64,000 nucleotides of DNA from Nereocystis luetkeana. Taxonomy: Eukaryota; Sar; Phaeophyceae; Laminariales; Laminariaceae. How positions within the stretch are numbered: position 1 is the stretch's first letter; each line of letters begins with the position of its first letter. Positions 12,101 to 23,175 of the stretch are shown piece after piece. The notes beneath the pieces are model-generated. The model saw only the letters and a list, made by a program, of their open reading frames with translations. It did no database searches and had not been told where the DNA came from. Where the stretch lies: NCBI GenBank assembly GCA_031213475.1, contig JARUPZ010000003.1:6936740-7000739 (forward strand), given 5' to 3'. The position numbers and the translations under genes are program-made.

Positions 12101-13960
12101 CGCCCATCGTTCACGAATTCGCACCTTATCCCGTAGGATCGTGCCATCCTCGTCCCTAATGAACTGTTCGCTCCTCGCTTTAGTCCCTTCCAATCCTACC
12201 GTACTCTTAAGGTGCTTGTAAAAGCCTCTTTGGTCGTTGTTCGCTAGGAGTCGTTCGGTTTCGGCAAGGTACGCTTCGAAGTACGCATGCAGTCCTGCGG
12301 CAATCACCTTCTGCAGGTTCGCACACGCAGATCTCAGGGTCTTCCACGCGGTTCTGTCCCGGGGGTGGGCACGCAAGAATTGTCGTGCATCCTCCCTCGC
12401 TGTCCATGCTGGCATGAATGCGGCCAAGGTTTCGGCAGACTCACACCATCCATGTCTGCGGTGGCGACGTGCAGGGGGTGGTACCTCTTTTTCGACCGCA
12501 TCAATAACAGCCGCAGTGAAAATCTCAACCATACCAGACGTATTACGGGGCTGGATAGGCTGGTTGAGAGTGGAGATGATCCTGGAGACTACTCGTTCAC
12601 GACAATTTCCATCGGACATAAAAAGCTGCCTGTCGAACTCTCGGCGTTTCGTCGGTCTACGTATTTGTCTGTTGGGCGCAAAACGACCACCGAGTCGGAC
12701 TTTGATATACAAGATGTTGTGGTCTGAGTCAGCCTTAGCTGGGGCAGGAGGCTGTGGGACGACTTTCGCATCTTGTACTCTAGGTCGATGGACTTGACGG
12801 GTTAGGATGTAGTCAATCCGCTTACGGTCATTCGGGCCGGTGCCGTTGTAAGTATGCGATATCCCACCCTTGCGCGTGCTGAAAAACGTGTTGGTGAGAG
12901 CCAACTTGCAATTGGTGGCGAACGACAGGAGCCGTCTGCCATTATCGTTACGAACATCACGTCCATACGCTCCCAGCACTCTGCTTTCATCATCACCGCA
13001 CCCTTCCTTCCTCTGTCCAGTTCGCGCGTTGGCATCCATCAGTACAAACAGACACTCTTTCGTCGGGATTTTTTTCACCAAGTACTCCAGCTTCTGCCAG
13101 AAGATACCTTTCAGTTCGGCGTCCTTGGTACAATCAGTTGGAGCATACGCAACGACGAAATTGACTGCCTCGCATTTGCCAGCCAGCTCAAAGCGCATAG
13201 ACATTAGCCGCTCGTCAACGAACTGATGAGTATACACAGACTTACTGCACAACGATTCCTTGACAGCTAGGCCTACTCCGTACAGCCCTTGCCTGGTGGC
13301 TGTTGTTTCCTGTCCTGAACAGAAAACACGATACCCTGCCGCACGGAACGTCGTGCTGCCGGACCTCCGAGTTTCTTGCAGGCCAATGAAGTCACAGCCG
13401 AGTTGCCGTCCCTTCGCCAGTACCCGCTCGTCATGTCCGTACCCGTTCTTCCCCTTTACAGCCAGGGTGCGCACATTGTAGGTCGCTACCGTCACAAGTG
13501 CCTCCTTCTGTCTCTTACGAGCCTCGCGTGCTGCTTTCTTTGCCAGCCGACGTGAGGCTCGTCCCCGCCTTCTTTTTTTCTTTTTTTGTTTCTTTTTTTT
13601 CGCTATGGCGAAAGTGGCTCTCCGTTTCGTAGCCCGGTACGCGCCTTGGTTCCCGTTGGCTGGGTGCAGCCGTCCCAACCCACGCCGACAATCCCATCCT
13701 TCCTGTCGTGCATGCATACCCACGCTGTGGCCAGCCTCTCCACTCCACCGGCTGCCCACGTAGCGCTCTCTGCTGTGGTGATGTACCCGTCCCGCCTGAG
13801 GGATGAACTCCTCGGCGTCGGGGTTAAGAAGAAAAAACATCACCACCACCCCACGCGGTCCTTAAAGCGAGCAGGCCACCAGCCGGACCGCGCAAGGTTC
13901 CCTACCTACGCAGTCCGAAGCTCGATGTTCGTGTGACTGTCGTGAAGACCACACACACAC
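9173..13960 (-). mobile_element. Complete RTE-like non-LTR retrotransposon (LINE copy A)
   Basis: Element of about 4.8 kb read on the minus strand: a 5' region above 13849 with uncertain boundary, one large reading frame (10109-13849), and a T-rich 3' UTR of about 930 bases ending GGTTTAATGTGAAGAAC plus AC repeats. The single frame combining an apurinic-type endonuclease and a reverse transcriptase, a simple-sequence tail and no RNase H point to the RTE group or a close relative. The uninterrupted frame and the presence of truncated copies C, B and D suggest recent activity. Runs of A at 9939-10030 (T on the element strand) lie inside the 3' UTR and are longer than in copy C. Confidence 0.85.
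10109..13849 (-). CDS. LINE polyprotein: EEP endonuclease and reverse transcriptase
   Basis: A 1246-residue protein that would nick target DNA and copy the element RNA at the nick. A Lys/Arg-rich segment at residues 84-116 probably binds nucleic acid. The endonuclease/exonuclease/phosphatase domain spans about 118-386, with TYNVRT (123-128), LQETR (157-161), YAPTD (235-239), DANAR (272-276), RIDYIL and the terminal SDHN (375-378), which cover the usual catalytic set. The reverse transcriptase spans about 633-960: GPDGLP, NNYRGISL, GFRPARST, FIDLQKAYD, GLRQGCVLSPLLFN, the catalytic LYADD (887-891) and LYLGG. A conserved C-terminal region follows (LLYGCVTWTL near 1014). The tail is Gly/Arg-rich. 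The first Met gives the longest frame, but translation may begin later because residues 1-80 look like 5' UTR. There are no stops or frameshifts, so the element may be active. The catalytic motifs are seen directly; the clade is inferred. Confidence 0.92.
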   Translation of the reverse strand: MVVMFFLLNPDAEEFIPQAGRVHHHSRERYVGSRWSGEAGHSVGMHARQEGWDCRRGLGRLHPANGNQGAYRATKRRATFAIAKKKKQKKKKRRRGRASRRLAKKAAREARKRQKEALVTVATYNVRTLAVKGKNGYGHDERVLAKGRQLGCDFIGLQETRRSGSTTFRAAGYRVFCSGQETTATRQGLYGVGLAVKESLCSKSVYTHQFVDERLMSMRFELAGKCEAVNFVVAYAPTDCTKDAELKGIFWQKLEYLVKKIPTKECLFVLMDANARTGQRKEGCGDDESRVLGAYGRDVRNDNGRRLLSFATNCKLALTNTFFSTRKGGISHTYNGTGPNDRKRIDYILTRQVHRPRVQDAKVVPQPPAPAKADSDHNILYIKVRLGGRFAPNRQIRRPTKRREFDRQLFMSDGNCRERVVSRIISTLNQPIQPRNTSGMVEIFTAAVIDAVEKEVPPPARRHRRHGWCESAETLAAFMPAWTAREDARQFLRAHPRDRTAWKTLRSACANLQKVIAAGLHAYFEAYLAETERLLANNDQRGFYKHLKSTVGLEGTKARSEQFIRDEDGTILRDKVRIRERWAGFYHKLLNTKSLKLDPTIIELVPPRPPKLSLEDEPSIDEMTEALKGMSNWKAVGPDGLPVELLKIDHPAFAQRFHNILVNVWLTGEVPQQWKDAIIKVLHKKKDRTDCNNYRGISLVAHAGKVLLKIVASRLSNYCETEELLPEEQCGFRPARSTIDMLFVVRRLQELGRQRKIPLYVCFIDLQKAYDSVDRELLWKVLTRFGVPTKMLRIIRNFHDGMRARVRTDDGELSEWFDVTQGLRQGCVLSPLLFNVFFAAALHAVLVRFSQDEAIVRDLVQLLEAGVVRTGKEEPLACVRRSVWGMLYADDAGIVSKSAEGLAKMMTVIVTVFEAAGLTVSEKKTETMVLQTPDRTTLAPPLVIEAAGQRYKQTTQFLYLGGVIHENADLSLEIDRRIRLMRACFKRFGPELYDRTTAPLSLKVRMLKAEVIETLLYGCVTWTLRAEHFAKLRTAHHQVLLRVIGFQRRLRTDHATLSYAKALKMTRCESIETTIRKRRLFFAGGVARQSKERLPNRVMLGTIAGGENPRPGGQCKTWHRCIVEDLREFRATEGSTEVAPLVFGVETALWSTAAKKVGKWYRGILEAAERFMVRWHEAEAEMSRQRRASAVDGAQRNGGGGGNRRSGIKPDRVNAERGGNRRGRRETAVDESRKEMADRVARHQVD

Positions 13961-14048
13961 ATAATAAGTTCCCCCCACCCTTTCTTTATGTATTTCGTAT
14001 GAGTATGTACCTGATACCCTGGTTGTATTAATAGTTGATGTTGTTGTC

Positions 14049-14170
14049 TTCACATTAAATCATCCTTTCTACCAAGCTCCGTCAGTACACCCAGTGTCCG
14101 TCCTGATTCCGTATCCTAAAGAAATACTGAGTCTTGGGTCACAGACTGTGAGACAGAAGAATACTAAAAA
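14049..14170 (-). mobile_element. LINE 3' end fragment (copy D)
   Basis: On the minus strand this reads CGGACACTGG, GGTAGAAAG, ATTTAATGTGAAGAC and then AAC units, a diverged version of the LINE 3' terminus. Similarity above 14170 fades into A-rich DNA. It lies just upstream of the 5' end of complete copy A, in the same orientation. Confidence 0.65.
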
Positions 14171-17100
14171 AAAAAACTAAAAAAAACGCAATTTGAAGTA
14201 AGTGTCAAAGCGAGCGATGTGTCAGGGTACCGGGTACGAGAACACAATGCAAGGAAGACCGGAAACAAATTATTGAATAACAACAAGAGGCAACAGCGAA
14301 AAACATAAAGTCTGAAATGAAATAACAAAAAAACTGGCATTCACAACCATTATCAATGAGAAAACAAAATACCAACGAAGCTGTGAGATCGAAACTTTGA
14401 CATTGCCCTGAACACCTTATTATGTGTGCGACCTCTAGCGTATATTAATAGTCACACATCGATCGTCCCTTCTACCCGGTGTGTGAGTTTTCAGAGCAGT
14501 CCAATATTTCCAATACAAACCATGAAAAGTTCATGTGCTTTTCGTATACGTATGTACATACGATGTAACAGGTACCTGGTGTATCATTTCATCCCTGGAT
14601 GCACGCCAAGGTGCCACGTGTCCCATTCCCGCCGTGGGATGATGTGGATAAAATAATCCGTGAATACCAAACTTGCACGCGTGTGTCTCGTTTTCGTGTC
14701 GGACAACAGATAAGAAACTCCTTGTTTTGGTGACCAATCCTCGGGGATTGTTTCCTCCCCTTTTCAAGGGTTTGTGCTTAAATCCTGTTTCTTACCTCTG
14801 TGCGAGAGGATGCCGAACACCAACCTCATGAACGCGAAATTATCTCGATGCGAAGGTTGGAATGTGTGATTGGCAACGTGTGTTTTTCTTGATCGGTCGT
14901 CCACAAGTCACACGGACTGCTGTTTACTGCACGGCATTCATCCCGGCTGAAACATGTCTGTCTACAACAAGAAAAAAATAATTTGGTTAGATGTATGTAT
15001 GTATACGGTATATTATATTATGTGGCATACCTGGTATATTATTTTTGTGTAATAATTGATACGTAAAACCATAATCTTGAGCATTGCCGACATCCATCTC
15101 ATCCTGTTTTTTTTGCCTTCAACATAATATACATTCCGGTAGCGCTGCCGCGCTGTGTACGCATGTATGTTCTGATGAAGCCCGAGCAGCCATTCAGGCA
15201 TGAATATATACCTTCTTTATGATCCACATCACGTACAGCAGGCGGACGGTTACCTCTGACTGCGGTTCTTCCTCTCATTCGGCTGTATACGATGGTATGC
15301 CGCCTAACGTTTACGGTATCAGCACTAACTAGACTGGGCAGTATGGGGCTAGCCCGACTACTACTGCAGGGTTACCCTGGGCACTCTTGTCCACTTACCA
15401 CAAGTGTTGGGTTCATGTTAGTGGGTTCCTGCCTGCCCATAGCTTCGCGCCGAGAGGGCAAGTATTCCACTTCTAAGCGGAAAAAAAGAGGAAACGCCTC
15501 CAAAACACTATAAAGGAGGAAGGGGAAACATCATTGGCAACGGAAGTACGTACAGTTCGCCTAGCAAGAGTACCCCGCTTTCAAGAGAGGTATATCTAGA
15601 TGTCGATTCATCGTAAATCCGGAAGGTACTACTAGCCGATGCAGAATGTTCGGCGAAATGGGTCGAAGATAAGGCGCTTCACAAACCGCTTCCGCACCTA
15701 CCTCTGTACATTGCAACGAGAAAACCGATGGGAATTTCGCACGCGAAATATTAGAGCAGATCACAAGAACCAAGCTAGGATGATGCAAATTAATGCTGAA
15801 TAAAGGCAGTAGGCCGAAGAGTGCACATCAAGCAGGGAACACAAGACTCAGACGAAAAAAAACACAAAATATCACTTCCGCCAACGTATCTGCCCAGGGG
15901 GGCGACTAATGGGATCCTATGAACAAGGGAGCACGAGGGAGACTATTACTATTATTAATAAAACGAAATATACGTACGAAGCTATTCAGCATTATTATAA
16001 ATAGCAAGAAAAGATAAACACAATAAATGAAAATGAAACATTCCAAACAAACTGCGGGGACGCAATGAGTGCCTATTCCTGTATAGACTTCGACACACCA
16101 TCATATATATAGGGTGCAAAACATGGTGACGATATTTTACCAGGCCAACACACATTACTGTAGGCCTCCGTTCCCTTCGCTGCCGCGGCAAGGCATGGTG
16201 CGAGGCATGTTCTATCAGGCGTATACCGAGCGGGAGAGATACTTCTGGCGGGTGTAATGAGTGAAAGATTCTTGGTGCGGCGTGTGTCCGAGAGGCTTAC
16301 GCATGGGAGTAGAGTTGGGTCGTATGTCATGGCGTCTATTTTAGGCAACAGCGCGGAGCCGTAATGCTCAATCGATATATATATCCATGCGCCAAGGCAG
16401 GCGCCACCACAGAATGAACTACAGCACAGTCTAACTGCGCCGGCAGGAGGCTAGACTCGACGACGAAAAAAACAGAAGGGGAGCCGGAGCGTCGACGAGC
16501 GGGCGAGAGACGGGTTGAACTCACCTTGCGTGGTAATTTTAGTTTTTGAGATCAAAACCGCATGTATGTATGTACGCGCGAGGAGCATTTCGGTTTTGTG
16601 ACAGGGGATAAAGATAAACGACTGGACGAACGTGGCAACGAGAGCACGTGCAAACGAGGTGGCCGATTGGGCTGAGGCGATTGGACGGGAATGGAGAACG
16701 GCAACGGGAAAGTGCACGGAGGCCCACGGCTGGCCCTCACTCCATCACGTGAGCAGGAGTCGATGTTTGTTTCCAATATTTGGTTTGTTTTGAGGCAGCA
16801 GCATGTTGTTCCTGATTTGTCGCGTCATCGGTCTTGGTATTGTTGGTGAGTTATATTCCCTCCGAGGGGAATGACCTCCGCCCGAAAGAAAAGAGGAACG
16901 TATTGCCATAGATGATGTGCTGCACGTATAGCAAAGAAGCCGGTAACACATGGGCAGTTAGTTGTTGATATTTGTATGGTGGGTTTGTTTCAGTGTTTTT
17001 GTTCCACGGCATGTCCCCGAGTCCTTCTCTGACAGCATCCCGGACAGCAGGCGTGTTCCCCTTTGTGTTCACAACTGACTATACCTGTGTGCTTCCAACC

Positions 17101-19599
17101 GTGTAAATATCACTCAGGGCAGCCAGGACTTGACTAGTTGTGGCAGCAGGGGTAACTTAATGCTGTTTTTGGGTGGATGTCTGGGGCCATGTTTTTTTTT
17201 ATTGGACCTGTTTGCACGTCGATTCCGTTTCACTTATGCGCGTTATTCGTATCGTTTTATTGCTAATAACTCGAGGGTAGCATTGTGCTCCCAAGCAGAA
17301 TATTGATTTTTTTGTGATTTTGTTTACCTTCTTAGGGCTCCAGCACCTTCGTGTGACCACGCATCCATAGATTCAGCAGTCAGTGTGACAACAACAGACT
17401 TTTGTAGACCAGACCTCAGGATAAAGAGCAACACGCGGTCTGCAAGTAGTGGTGGGGTGGAATGTTGGGAAACGATGCCAAGAGGGGCGCACTGGCTACA
17501 ATAAACACAGCTCAGAGTGAGGAACGACAATAATTGCTGCAGAGCGAGGGGAAATTAGGTGGAGATTACGGAATAAAACGGCAAGTTTCAGCTTGAACGT
17601 ACAACACAACAAAGTAGATACCGTACACGCGCGTGGACGTTGCATAACGGCCATAAATAGCGTGGCGTCGGCCCAGCCTACGCAGGAAAAATGGAATGTA
17701 CTGCCCCCAGAACAATGTGTCGTGAAAGCGGTAGTTCGCAAATAAAACAAGAGGTACGACTTTCTGTCGCTTCTCATAAAAACAAAGTCAATGGCGGGAC
17801 TGAGATCCTAGACGTAGAAAAGCCGAGAGGTGCCATGAATATAAATGACCTACAAGGAGTTTGGAGTCACGACGTCGTGATTCAATCGCAAATTAAAGGA
17901 GGGGGGGGGGATACATTGGGCCACGGAATATTCACCGTTTCAAAGAAAACTGGTCAAACGGGTCGCGCGTGGCACGCTAGAACAACAACTAGTAAAAATA
18001 CAGATAACGGACCGAAGAGATAACAGTAAGGCAGCCGGAGAAAAGACGGGGGCAGGCGTCGGAGGGGGGTGCATAATCCCTCAGGAATAACGGGCGAGGT
18101 AGCAACAGACAGCCGGCGATCGCTGAAACAAATCGTCATTACTGGGCGTCAGAGATACGAGAGAAATAAAATCGCAATGCCGGGGGGGCTTCTGTGTGTG
18201 CTATAGTAGTAGTCAGACGTGCGCGAAAACGTGGAACTTCAGCAGCTATCATGTTAATAACATCGAGCCAGATAGATGCGGGTGCGAGTGATCTGTGGTC
18301 GTATATGTGATGAGTGGATTCGGATCCTCGCACGAGACATATCGTTCCAATTTCGTCGAAAATGTTAGACAGATGCGACGTATTTTAATATAGAATCTGC
18401 TTCATAGTAGGAAATTCAATGATCACATCCACGTACACGTATTTTTATACCTCGTGTATACTGTTTGAGTTATAAGATCAGAATACCTGGTATTAGGTAT
18501 GAAATACACAACACAAAAGGTTCCCACGCACACAACCTACGGAAATAATTTAAGTCGTTCATTTAATTCGTTGCATACATTGTCCAATTGCTTTTGTATA
18601 TTGTTCTTTCCTGGGGCTTGGGAGAGAGGGGGCTTACTGACATGCCTACCGCATACTTCATTTATTCAAGTGTGTAACATACCGGCATGCCTTTCATCGT
18701 AAGCGCATCTCCCGCCCTTCACTGTCTGGGTTCTAGTGTACGATGCTTCGAACGACTGAGGCACCCAATGGACAACACCAAGGTACACCCAACAAAAACT
18801 TGTACACTGCTGGGGGATGAACCCCCGCATGCCACTGAAAAAAGGAGATATACACCCGGTTATATTTACGATAACGAAATATATTACCTGGTATATAGGT
18901 TTCGTTTCGACATCCTCGTAAACGTTTTCATCCCCTCAGAATGGAAATGAGTGGATGGGTGGGAGGGATAACTCACCAAAGGCCTGCATCAGCGAGCGAA
19001 CGCTGTTCAATTGGAAGCAGCGGCCCTGCATGCTCGCGTTCTCTTCCAGTTTGCCACCTCTGCTCTGTGAGGTGTCCACTCGCTACTCCCACATGCGCGA
19101 CCAGCCAGAGAATGTCCGCTGCTGCTATCACAGTAAACGACGCAATACTAATACGCACCCATACCAAAAATGCGAATCACAACGCCTAATATCCTCTACA
19201 ACAACAAACTGCAGATGTTTATCGTATCGGCTCCGGATACTGTTTTCCTTTGTTGTACTTACATTTTGGAATGCGCTGTGTATTGTCATTGTCTGTGGCT
19301 TGGGAGGGAGCGCAGCTAGCTGCCGTGTATACCGCATTATATACCTCGGTGTCATACCCACATGTCCTTACTCATAGATAGGTGCATCTTCCTCCCTTCA
19401 CTGTCTGCGGTGTACTGTACAAGATCTCGGACGACTAAGACAATGAATGGTCCAACACCATGGTATTCCCCGAGCAATCGAGGTTACTCCGACATATCTA
19501 CGGCTTGCCCCATACGGGATGTTCTCTTGCCTCTCTTTGCCAACCCTTGCCAGCTACTAGCATACGAGACACAAGTGCCACAGTGTCCACATTTGTCCG
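14171..19599. other. Unassigned DNA, about 5.4 kb
   Basis: Only short frames are present, the longest 140 codons (+ 18955-19377) and 110 codons (+ 17691-18023), without recognised motifs. A-rich DNA at 14171-14410 may be more of LINE copy D. Palindromic words such as GGTACC and TATATA recur. No RNA gene, transposon end or convincing exon was found. Confidence 0.35.
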
Positions 19600-19837
19600 G
19601 GACGCATTCTGCCATAGAGGTAGCACGTTTACTCTAAAACGGTTTCTGATGGACGGGGCTCCTAAATCCAACAGTGTAGAAATGCCAATCTTGTATCAGA
19701 AAAACTCACAATTGTATGCTTGGGCCATGGGATTGTTAATCGGGATGCACTTTCAGTTTTCGGGTGAGGTATGGAGCTCCTCAAGTGAGGAGCCTCAGCA
19801 AGTTTAGGGTGAATCTCTATCGTGGAACGCCTACCGG
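19600..19837 (+). repeat. Dispersed coding-like repeat, copy 2
   Basis: Partner of minus-strand 6850-7118. The conserved core is GTGAGGTATGGAGCTCCTC followed by AAGTGAGGAGCC. The frame from 19764 reads MRYGAPQVRSLSKFRVNLYR, matching copy 1. Upstream, the peptide FLMDGAPKSN corresponds to a shifted frame in the other copy. It is a decayed copy of an unidentified source. Confidence 0.55.
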
Positions 19838-20927
19838 CTGTACACCTCATAGGCATCGGATTTGCATCCTCCTTCTCGCTGTATGTCTCCTTCCTGCACT
19901 TCACGTGCAGCCACACACGTGGACACTTTGTATCCTCCGTGAGCAGAAGGTGTACTCTTCGGGGGTACGCACCGACGTTTGAACTACTTCTCTCAGCGCT
20001 CTCAACGCCTGGTCATAGCCCCAGGCCCTTACGTACCTCCCTGCACGGTGCAGGGAAATCGGCGCGTGTTCAGGTAGCGGCGCATGGCATGCCAGTAGCG
20101 TTGCCATAACGCAACATTTCCGCCTTCCAGACTCATCTCAAAACAAGGGGTCCGAACCCTGCTGTGTAAACATATAGCACCGTTACCGACTTGCGCCTGG
20201 TCGCCTTTATGGCCGCGGAATCCCCAGCTCAACACGGGAGGCACCACTACATTGAAGACGCCTTGGCTGTGGTTCGCCCGAAAATAACGCAAGATTAGTT
20301 CGTGTGAGACAACGTGCTGGGTGCATCACACCTGAGCCAGTAGAATATACACCATGTCCTTTAGATGAATAATAGATCATGCCAAACATGGGCATAGTCC
20401 TCCACCTAAAGATGTACTTCCAGGGAGGTGTGAGTTCCTGCCCCCTGATCAACATATTCCACCCAATGGGGTGCCGACCCGTTGGCGTTTTGTCGTCAGG
20501 AAAAGCGATCGGCAGGTACATTTTGAATACACTCTTCATCAAGGGCGACCAAAACGACAGATGGATACCATCGTCGACACGGTGAGAATATTGAATCGCA
20601 GCTAGCGGGCTTGACATGCTTCTCGCTAGACCCCCCGGCAACGCACTAAACCATGCCGGCGAATCAATCAAGGCCCAATTTTCCCTCCCTACTATTAACA
20701 CTGTCGAAGATACCGGTTCTGCGTGGTTAACCCGCGAAACGTTTCTAGCTACCGGAAACTTGACCCGTAAGCTCTCTCAGACGATACAGCAACTGATCGA
20801 CAGAGGTGCGGGTGGGAACAAAATTCCGACGACGATCTGCATCACTTGTCCCAAGTTCTTCTCCTGACATTGGACGTCGGGCCAGAAAGCATAAAGGGCG
20901 GAATTCAGTGAGGACAGACGTATACAG
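19838..20927. other. Unassigned DNA
   Basis: A minus-strand frame of 164 codons (20207-20701) is the largest. It has no domain, signal peptide or splice context that I can defend. Nothing else is recognised. Confidence 0.3.
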
Positions 20928-21280
20928 CCGGTCGCCCCGGTGGTTCAAGCGGTTAACCTCGAATTCTACTTGTGTTTGAGTCCTGGGTTCGTTCCCCAGG
21001 TGGGTCGGTACATTTGACAAAATTTGCAAAACTGAAAATCAAAAGGATTCAATTGTTGAGAGCGCCTTGCAGCGTGGGTAGGCAGAACTCGATGCGAGTC
21101 GACGAGGGAAGAAAAGGCTGAAATCTACTCTCGATCAAAAGGAAGGCACGTACCGTAGCGGAAAGGGGGTAGAAGAGCGTGCTATGTGACCCCGGATCTG
21201 AGTTACGAGTTGGAAGGAGAGAGAGAAATAGATGTGCGAAGATAATAAATGGGATGAGCAAAAAAACTAAAACTAAAAAA
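20928..21280 (+). mobile_element. tRNA-derived SINE, copy 2
   Basis: Same head (CCGGTCGCCCCGGTGGTTCA), A box, body (TTGAGAGCGCCTTGCAGCG; GTGACCCCGGATCTGAG) and A-rich tail as the copy at 7823. Here the B box is changed to GGGTTCGTTCC, which weakens the match to the consensus, so this copy may no longer be transcribed. The two copies differ by scattered substitutions and small indels. Confidence 0.8.
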
Positions 21281-22629
21281 CCAATGCTTAATGGTAGACG
21301 CATCTCGTAGGTGCGCATCATTCCCAACAATGTAGAGCCCAAGTTACAGATCCATCCTTCAAGTCGACCCCGGTAAGTACGCCGTGGTCACTCGGATGGA
21401 ATTATATATTTCCCGTAATGTGATACCTCCATCGCAGAACACCTTAGGTCCTCTGGAACGGGTGAACAGTCCCGCCGAGATACCCCTGCAGCCAGGGTGT
21501 GATACACCTCTCTCACGGATTTAACTTGAAAACACCAACCGCTGCCTATCTATCTCCAAGCACCCCCATGTCCGTATTACCGTGCCAGAACGCGGTGCAC
21601 CCGCCCTCCCGGCAACAGTCGACCCTGTCAACAGCGGGTATCTTGTCTCCGCGCATCAAGATGGCGTCTCCCACGTGTTGTGGTGTGTTCTCTTCTAGAA
21701 TTAATTGTCAAATCACAGGCAGTTACAACCATGTCCAACTGCTCCAAGACAGGCATGGACAGGTCACCCAAGTTCGTGCGATTTCGTACGTCCTCATCGA
21801 AGTCAACCCCGCACCACACCCCAGATATTTGATGAAGCATCCTTCCACAGCATCATTCGATGCGTCGGACCATGAGCGTGTGCGAAAACGACTGTGAACA
21901 GATGCAATGAGGTGGTGAGCGCATAATGTTTCAACGGGTGAGCCGAGTGCGCCCTCAAACAGTATCCACAAAAACTGAACACCTTAAATTGAACCTGAGT
22001 GTAAGCTGCAGTCGCTTGGACGCCAGGATTTTCTCCTCCGAGATCTAATTCGGAGGAACGACTAACTGGTTGATCATACGACGTAGGAACCTTCGGGCGT
22101 ATGCCACGTGCGAAGCGCTCCACATCCGATGTTTTGTTCACACCAATCGCCTCCTAGCGATGAATCAAAATTCACGGAACACCTGGACAAGCAAACGATC
22201 ACAATCCAGTTGCGAGTGTCGGCCCTGTCTGTCCGCGTGTTCGACCAGTCCGCCAGAAACGTTTCGTGCGATCAACAAAGCAAAACGCCAGCTGCTGCCG
22301 TCCAAGTGAGCTGCGTGCTACTCAAAAGCACTTTTAGCCAAAGAAGGTTTATCATGGCGCTTAGTTTCTTCACCACAACAGACTGCAGATTGTTACCATG
22401 TCAGCCTCGGATCTCTAATAGTAGTTTCCTCTTTTTAGTAAACATAGACCCATACACTCCTTGCATTCTCCAGGTTCAGATCGTCGTATACGGGAAACAT
22501 ATCCTGCATGGCGCCATACAAAGCCCACAGCACGCGCAATAAAATTATCAAATACAGATGCAAATACTTAGTTCGACAAAATCCACGATTTCACAGCCAT
22601 TGTTCGTCGGGTAAACATGTAGACAGGTG
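21281..22629. other. Unassigned DNA
   Basis: Short reading frames on both strands, the longest 144 codons (+ 22108-22542), without recognised motifs. Nothing further is supported. Confidence 0.3.
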
Positions 22630-22891
22630 GCCAAAATCAGGTATACCCGATGTCTTTGTGGCCAGAATCGGGCACCTTTTTACTTCAGTGACCGCAAAGA
22701 CCCCACGACGCCATGCTATGGGTCAACGCTGGTAACCACCCGCTGCTGGCTACTTTTGCTCCGGTTATACGTACCAGATGTAGGATACTTAACCCCCAAA
22801 AGGTACCCCACCATGTTACCCATCTACCCGAACATGACTAGACTATTCGACCACAACGACCAACCAGTACCTCTGGGTTCATGCCTCTCGT
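22630..22891 (+). repeat. Dispersed repeat with GGTATACCCGAT start, copy 1
   Basis: Aligns with the reverse complement of 24299-24563 over about 260 bases. Shared words in order are CCCGATG, CTTTGTGG, AATCGGG, GTGACCGC/GTCACCGC, CCACC, CTACCCGAA, GACTATTC and TCATGCCT/TCGTGCCT. The frame reading THLPEH here corresponds to THLPEY in the other copy, so the source may have been coding. The family is not recognised. Confidence 0.6.
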
Positions 22892-23175
22892 ATTAATAGT
22901 GATGTCCATCATTACCATCATTCCAGACTACTAATAGTTTATTCGTCTTCTCTCTGCTGTAGTGCGGAACCAACCACTCACAAACCACCGCTCTCCCTCC
23001 CTTGACCGCACTCTATCCCATAATATATTTTACGACCCTCTCTCTCCCCTTCTCCTGAACCAAGAGAATCCATGCATAGCGCAGTAGCAGCGACGTGTCA
23101 CGAGCAGCGCTGCTAACTGCATGACAAGTAGAGTGCTATCCAGAAGCGAAAAGTGGGCGTTAATCTGCAGCATAC

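Noticed and set aside
20207..20701. 164-codon minus frame
   Set aside because: No recognised motif, no splice borders, and a start codon without context.
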